A DNA stretch of 64,000 nt, taken from NCBI GenBank assembly GCA_024138025.1, contig JAMXBD010000025.1, forward strand, positions 2,361,501-2,425,500, in the 5' to 3' direction. Below are positions 61,047-64,000 of this stretch, one piece after another. A program made the position numbers and the translations under genes. The notes under the pieces were generated by a model. The model was not told the DNA's origin. It saw only the letters and a program-made list of their open reading frames with translations, and ran no database searches. The stretch comes from Combretum micranthum (Eukaryota; Streptophyta; Magnoliopsida; Myrtales; Combretaceae). How positions within the stretch are numbered: position 1 is the first letter of the stretch; every line of letters begins with the position of its first letter.

Positions 61047-64000
61047 TGAAAGTACTTTTAGTATTAGCAATTGACTATGTTTCCATGTATGAAATTCATT
61101 ACTCTCTATATATAACAATCAAGGATTATAAGTGATTGATATGAGATTATTAATATCTTATTGTATAATTCATCACCATACATCATTGATAATAATAATC
61201 TCAGTTTTATAATTCTTAAAAATATTGTAGTGCATCCAATGCATTTAGATAACTATTAGGAAATATCAAGGTATATACCATTTTAATAATTAATTCTTAT
61301 TTATTATTTTGATATGCACTAGTAGTTGTGCACCCATGTTGTGTACATAGAATTGTACTAATAGAGGATGCACTTGTCTCATGTGCAAATTAAATGATAT
61401 CATGCACATAAGTTATTTGACTTAAATTGTTCTCCTTATAAGCCTACAAAAATGATAATATGATAGAAAATACAAGCAAAATTGCCTATCTTCTAGAAAA
61501 TACAAAAAAAAAAAAAAAAAATCATTCTGTTTCCTCTAATGTTTCTCCAAATGCCAAAAAAAAAAAAAAAACATATATTTAAACTTGGATACTTTAATGA
61601 AAATGTATTTATTAGTTTAATAAATATAACAATAAATTTTTTTAGTGTATTATTACTATTATATATAAATTACAATGCAATATTTTCATATGATACAAAT
61701 CTTCTTGTAATTAAGATATAATCCCAAATAATCTTATAACCAACCCAATCAAAACTATACAAAGAAGATATAAAAGAAAAACATATAAGCAACCATATGA
61801 AGGGCCAATCTTCTTTTAAACAAAATATCTTAAAGTACCGATTCTTCTTGATCCTCCGTCACCTCTTACACATCGTTCTCATTGTCTTCATATTGGTCGG
61901 TTTTAGAATGGGATCGATGACTTTAGTTTCTACTAAAACCTTTTTAGTGTAATTGTGATTTGAGACCACAACATTCTTTTATTCTTAACATTATTTTTTT
62001 TCCAACAAAACTTTACTTCTCTAAAGCTGATCTACAATAATATCATTATTGATATAGAAAAGAAAAAACATAAATATATTTAAGTGATCCCCTCATCATA
62101 ATCAATCAATCAATTGCATACTGTATCGTATTGAATTGAAATCGATGAAGATAAGTCAAACTCTCATATATAGTTTCGATGATAAAATAAATCACAAAAA
62201 AATTAGATAATAATAAATACTTGGCGCAAAAAAAACTTTAAATCATCCATACCAGTCAGATTTTATGATCTGCTTTTGGATGTAGGTATTATTTAAAATA
62301 TACCGATAAATATAGTAATCTATAATGAAGCTACTACTTGCTTTGAGAAGCAATCTTATACACTACAATTTATGAGCTGAAATGGTCATCCAAAATCGAT
62401 ATTAGAAGATGAAGAGAAAAACCAAACATGAGGTAAAGACTAAAAACAGTTTTCCATCATAAAGAAAAAGAAAAAAAAAAAAACTGAGCACCACAAGTTA
62501 GGAAAATTTTATGATCTGGTAATTAATTTTGACGGGATTAATTCCGTCATTGTCCAATGATTCATACCTAATCCAACCTTAGAAGCTCCCATAGGTTAAT
62601 GAATATACTAATAATATTATTAAGAGGAGGAGTATAAATACTAAAATAGCCTATCACATTAATACTATGAACGCAGTCAAATCTTAATAAATACAAATTA
62701 ACGTTAATGATACTAATACGAATTGAGACGTATTATTTATAACGTAGTATTTATAACGATGTGATAGCATTTTAAACCATTAATTTAAAATTTCACTTAT
62801 AAATGTATCACCAACGACAAATGTAATAAGATAATAATTAAATGATTTAAATTTTTTTATTAACAATGGAAATATATAAAAAGATATGAAAATTTAAAAT
62901 CATTATAACATTCAAATGCAATGCTATAATAAATTAACGACGTTTTTGAATAAATTTTCTTTGCAGTTCAACTATTCCCATGGCATCAATATTAGAGATT
63001 ATCAACGAAGTATTTGAATAAATTTTTATTAATAAAAATATTAAAGACATAAAATACACTTGACCTTTTAAAATGTAAAAATAAAATATAATGTATATCA
63101 TATCGTTACATATACAACTAGTACAACGATGCGAGTACAGAAATTAAATATAACAACACAATAAAATTTAAAACATTAAATATTTATTGGATCAAACCAT
63201 ACACATAATCATTGATTTAAGTGAAATATTTATGTTAAAACTAATTTAAAAAGGTAGACAAAAATTTGTTTATTTAGACGGTAAGGTGAAGTGTGAAGGG
63301 TTGGAAAAATTGATTTGACCGAAGGATTAAAAAAGGTGAAGGTAGAAAAACTACCTTTTTTCCCTTTGTTTGTACACGGATGAAAAGAAAAATAAGAGAT
63401 AATGTGGGAGAGAAAGAAAATAGTTAGGAAATATTAGGAAAAAATGGATAAAAGAAAAAATAAAAAAGAAAAGTTAGAATGTAAATTATGCCTATTTTAA
63501 AAATTGGAAATTTATAAACTGTCATTCATAGAAATTGCAATTTTATTGGCTAAATTCTAATATAGTCTTATAATAAAATTCTTATTAGTATATCTATTAA
63601 ATTTTATTTTATATTGAAAGACATATAAGTAATATAGAAATTAGATAGGTAATGTGTTGGAAAAAGAAAAGAAAAATATATATATATAAGACTACCCATA
63701 TACAATATAATTGCTTGTTAAAATTTATTAAAAAAAATGCTAATTACATTATGCATTGCGAGAATTGAGGAAAAAAAATCATGTAATAAGGTCATAAGTA
63801 TATCAATTTACAAGATTATTATATCATTCAACGAGAAATGAAAAATTAAGGGGCTAAAAAGCGAAAAGCAAATAGCAAATGAAAGATATAGTGCTAGTGT
63901 GGAAGAGAGAAACTTGTCAATAAAAGTGAGTCTGTCACTTATGGAAAAATAATAATTAAAATTTTATTACTTATGAATAATAAAGAGAGTGGATTGATTA
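60081..64000. other. AT-rich non-coding part of right block
   Basis: Collinear with 21604-25750. It holds poly-A runs (61505-61520, 61555-61571) and a TA tract. No gene seen. Confidence 0.6.
61019..61046. repeat. (TA)n microsatellite
   Basis: About 14 TA units. The left copy has a shorter, interrupted version at 22541-22565. Confidence 0.9.

Larger units (their letters stand above)
53373..64000 (+). repeat. Right copy of large duplicated block
   Basis: Collinear with 10507-25750 in the same orientation up to the last base of the window. It lacks the solo LTR, the MITE block and the CT/C expansion of the left copy. It is about 10.6 kb here and probably continues. By eye most aligned stretches are around nine-tenths identical or better. 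Confidence 0.92.

Overview
This is AT-rich nuclear DNA from a flowering plant, most likely a eudicot. The evidence is a ten-exon gene encoding a plant CwfJ/CCCH zinc-finger protein, a plant Raf-like kinase, plant LTR retrotransposons and a Cassandra TRIM element carrying 5S rRNA-like sequence. I cannot name the species. Only two convincing protein genes are present, both on the minus strand. The rest is transposon-derived or non-coding.

Layout. (1) 1-1144: a foldback element with long inverted arms, possibly cut by the window edge. (2) 3869-10568 (-): a complete CwfJ-like/CCCH gene of 604 aa. Its third intron is a clear U12-type AT-AC intron. (3) 10507-25750: the left copy of a large duplicated block. 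It carries a MITE, a small foldback element, a Cassandra element and a 3.5-kb solo LTR. (4) 28484-29722 (-): a single-exon group-C Raf-like MAPKKK homologue that looks like a pseudokinase, with a tandemly duplicated 210-bp upstream region. (5) 31601-31989: a foldback MITE with an 8-bp target duplication. (6) 34017-47273 (-): a 13.3-kb Ty3/gypsy-type element with LTRs, primer-binding site, polypurine tract, a broken gag and no visible pol. It is itself hit by a solo LTR and by a 653-bp TG...CA insertion. (7) 47279-53372: degenerate repeats, including a broken gypsy-type ORF1-like reading frame. (8) 53373-64000: the right copy of the duplicated block, starting with a truncated copy of exon 1 of the CwfJ gene.

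The two copies of the block lie in the same orientation. The second begins at the point in the sequence where the first begins (10507 matches 53373). This is the geometry of a tandem duplication with a unit of about 42.9 kb, of which the window holds one full unit and the first 10.6 kb of the next. If so, a second copy of the kinase should lie roughly 2.7-4 kb beyond the right edge. The right copy also gives an empty site for the solo LTR in the left copy, so that LTR arrived after the duplication, whereas the Cassandra element (in both copies) was there before it.

I found no clear unknown multi-gene system. The items most worth following are the tandem duplication and its breakpoint in the CwfJ gene, the U12 intron, the degenerate kinase with its doubled upstream region, and the gag-only retroelement.
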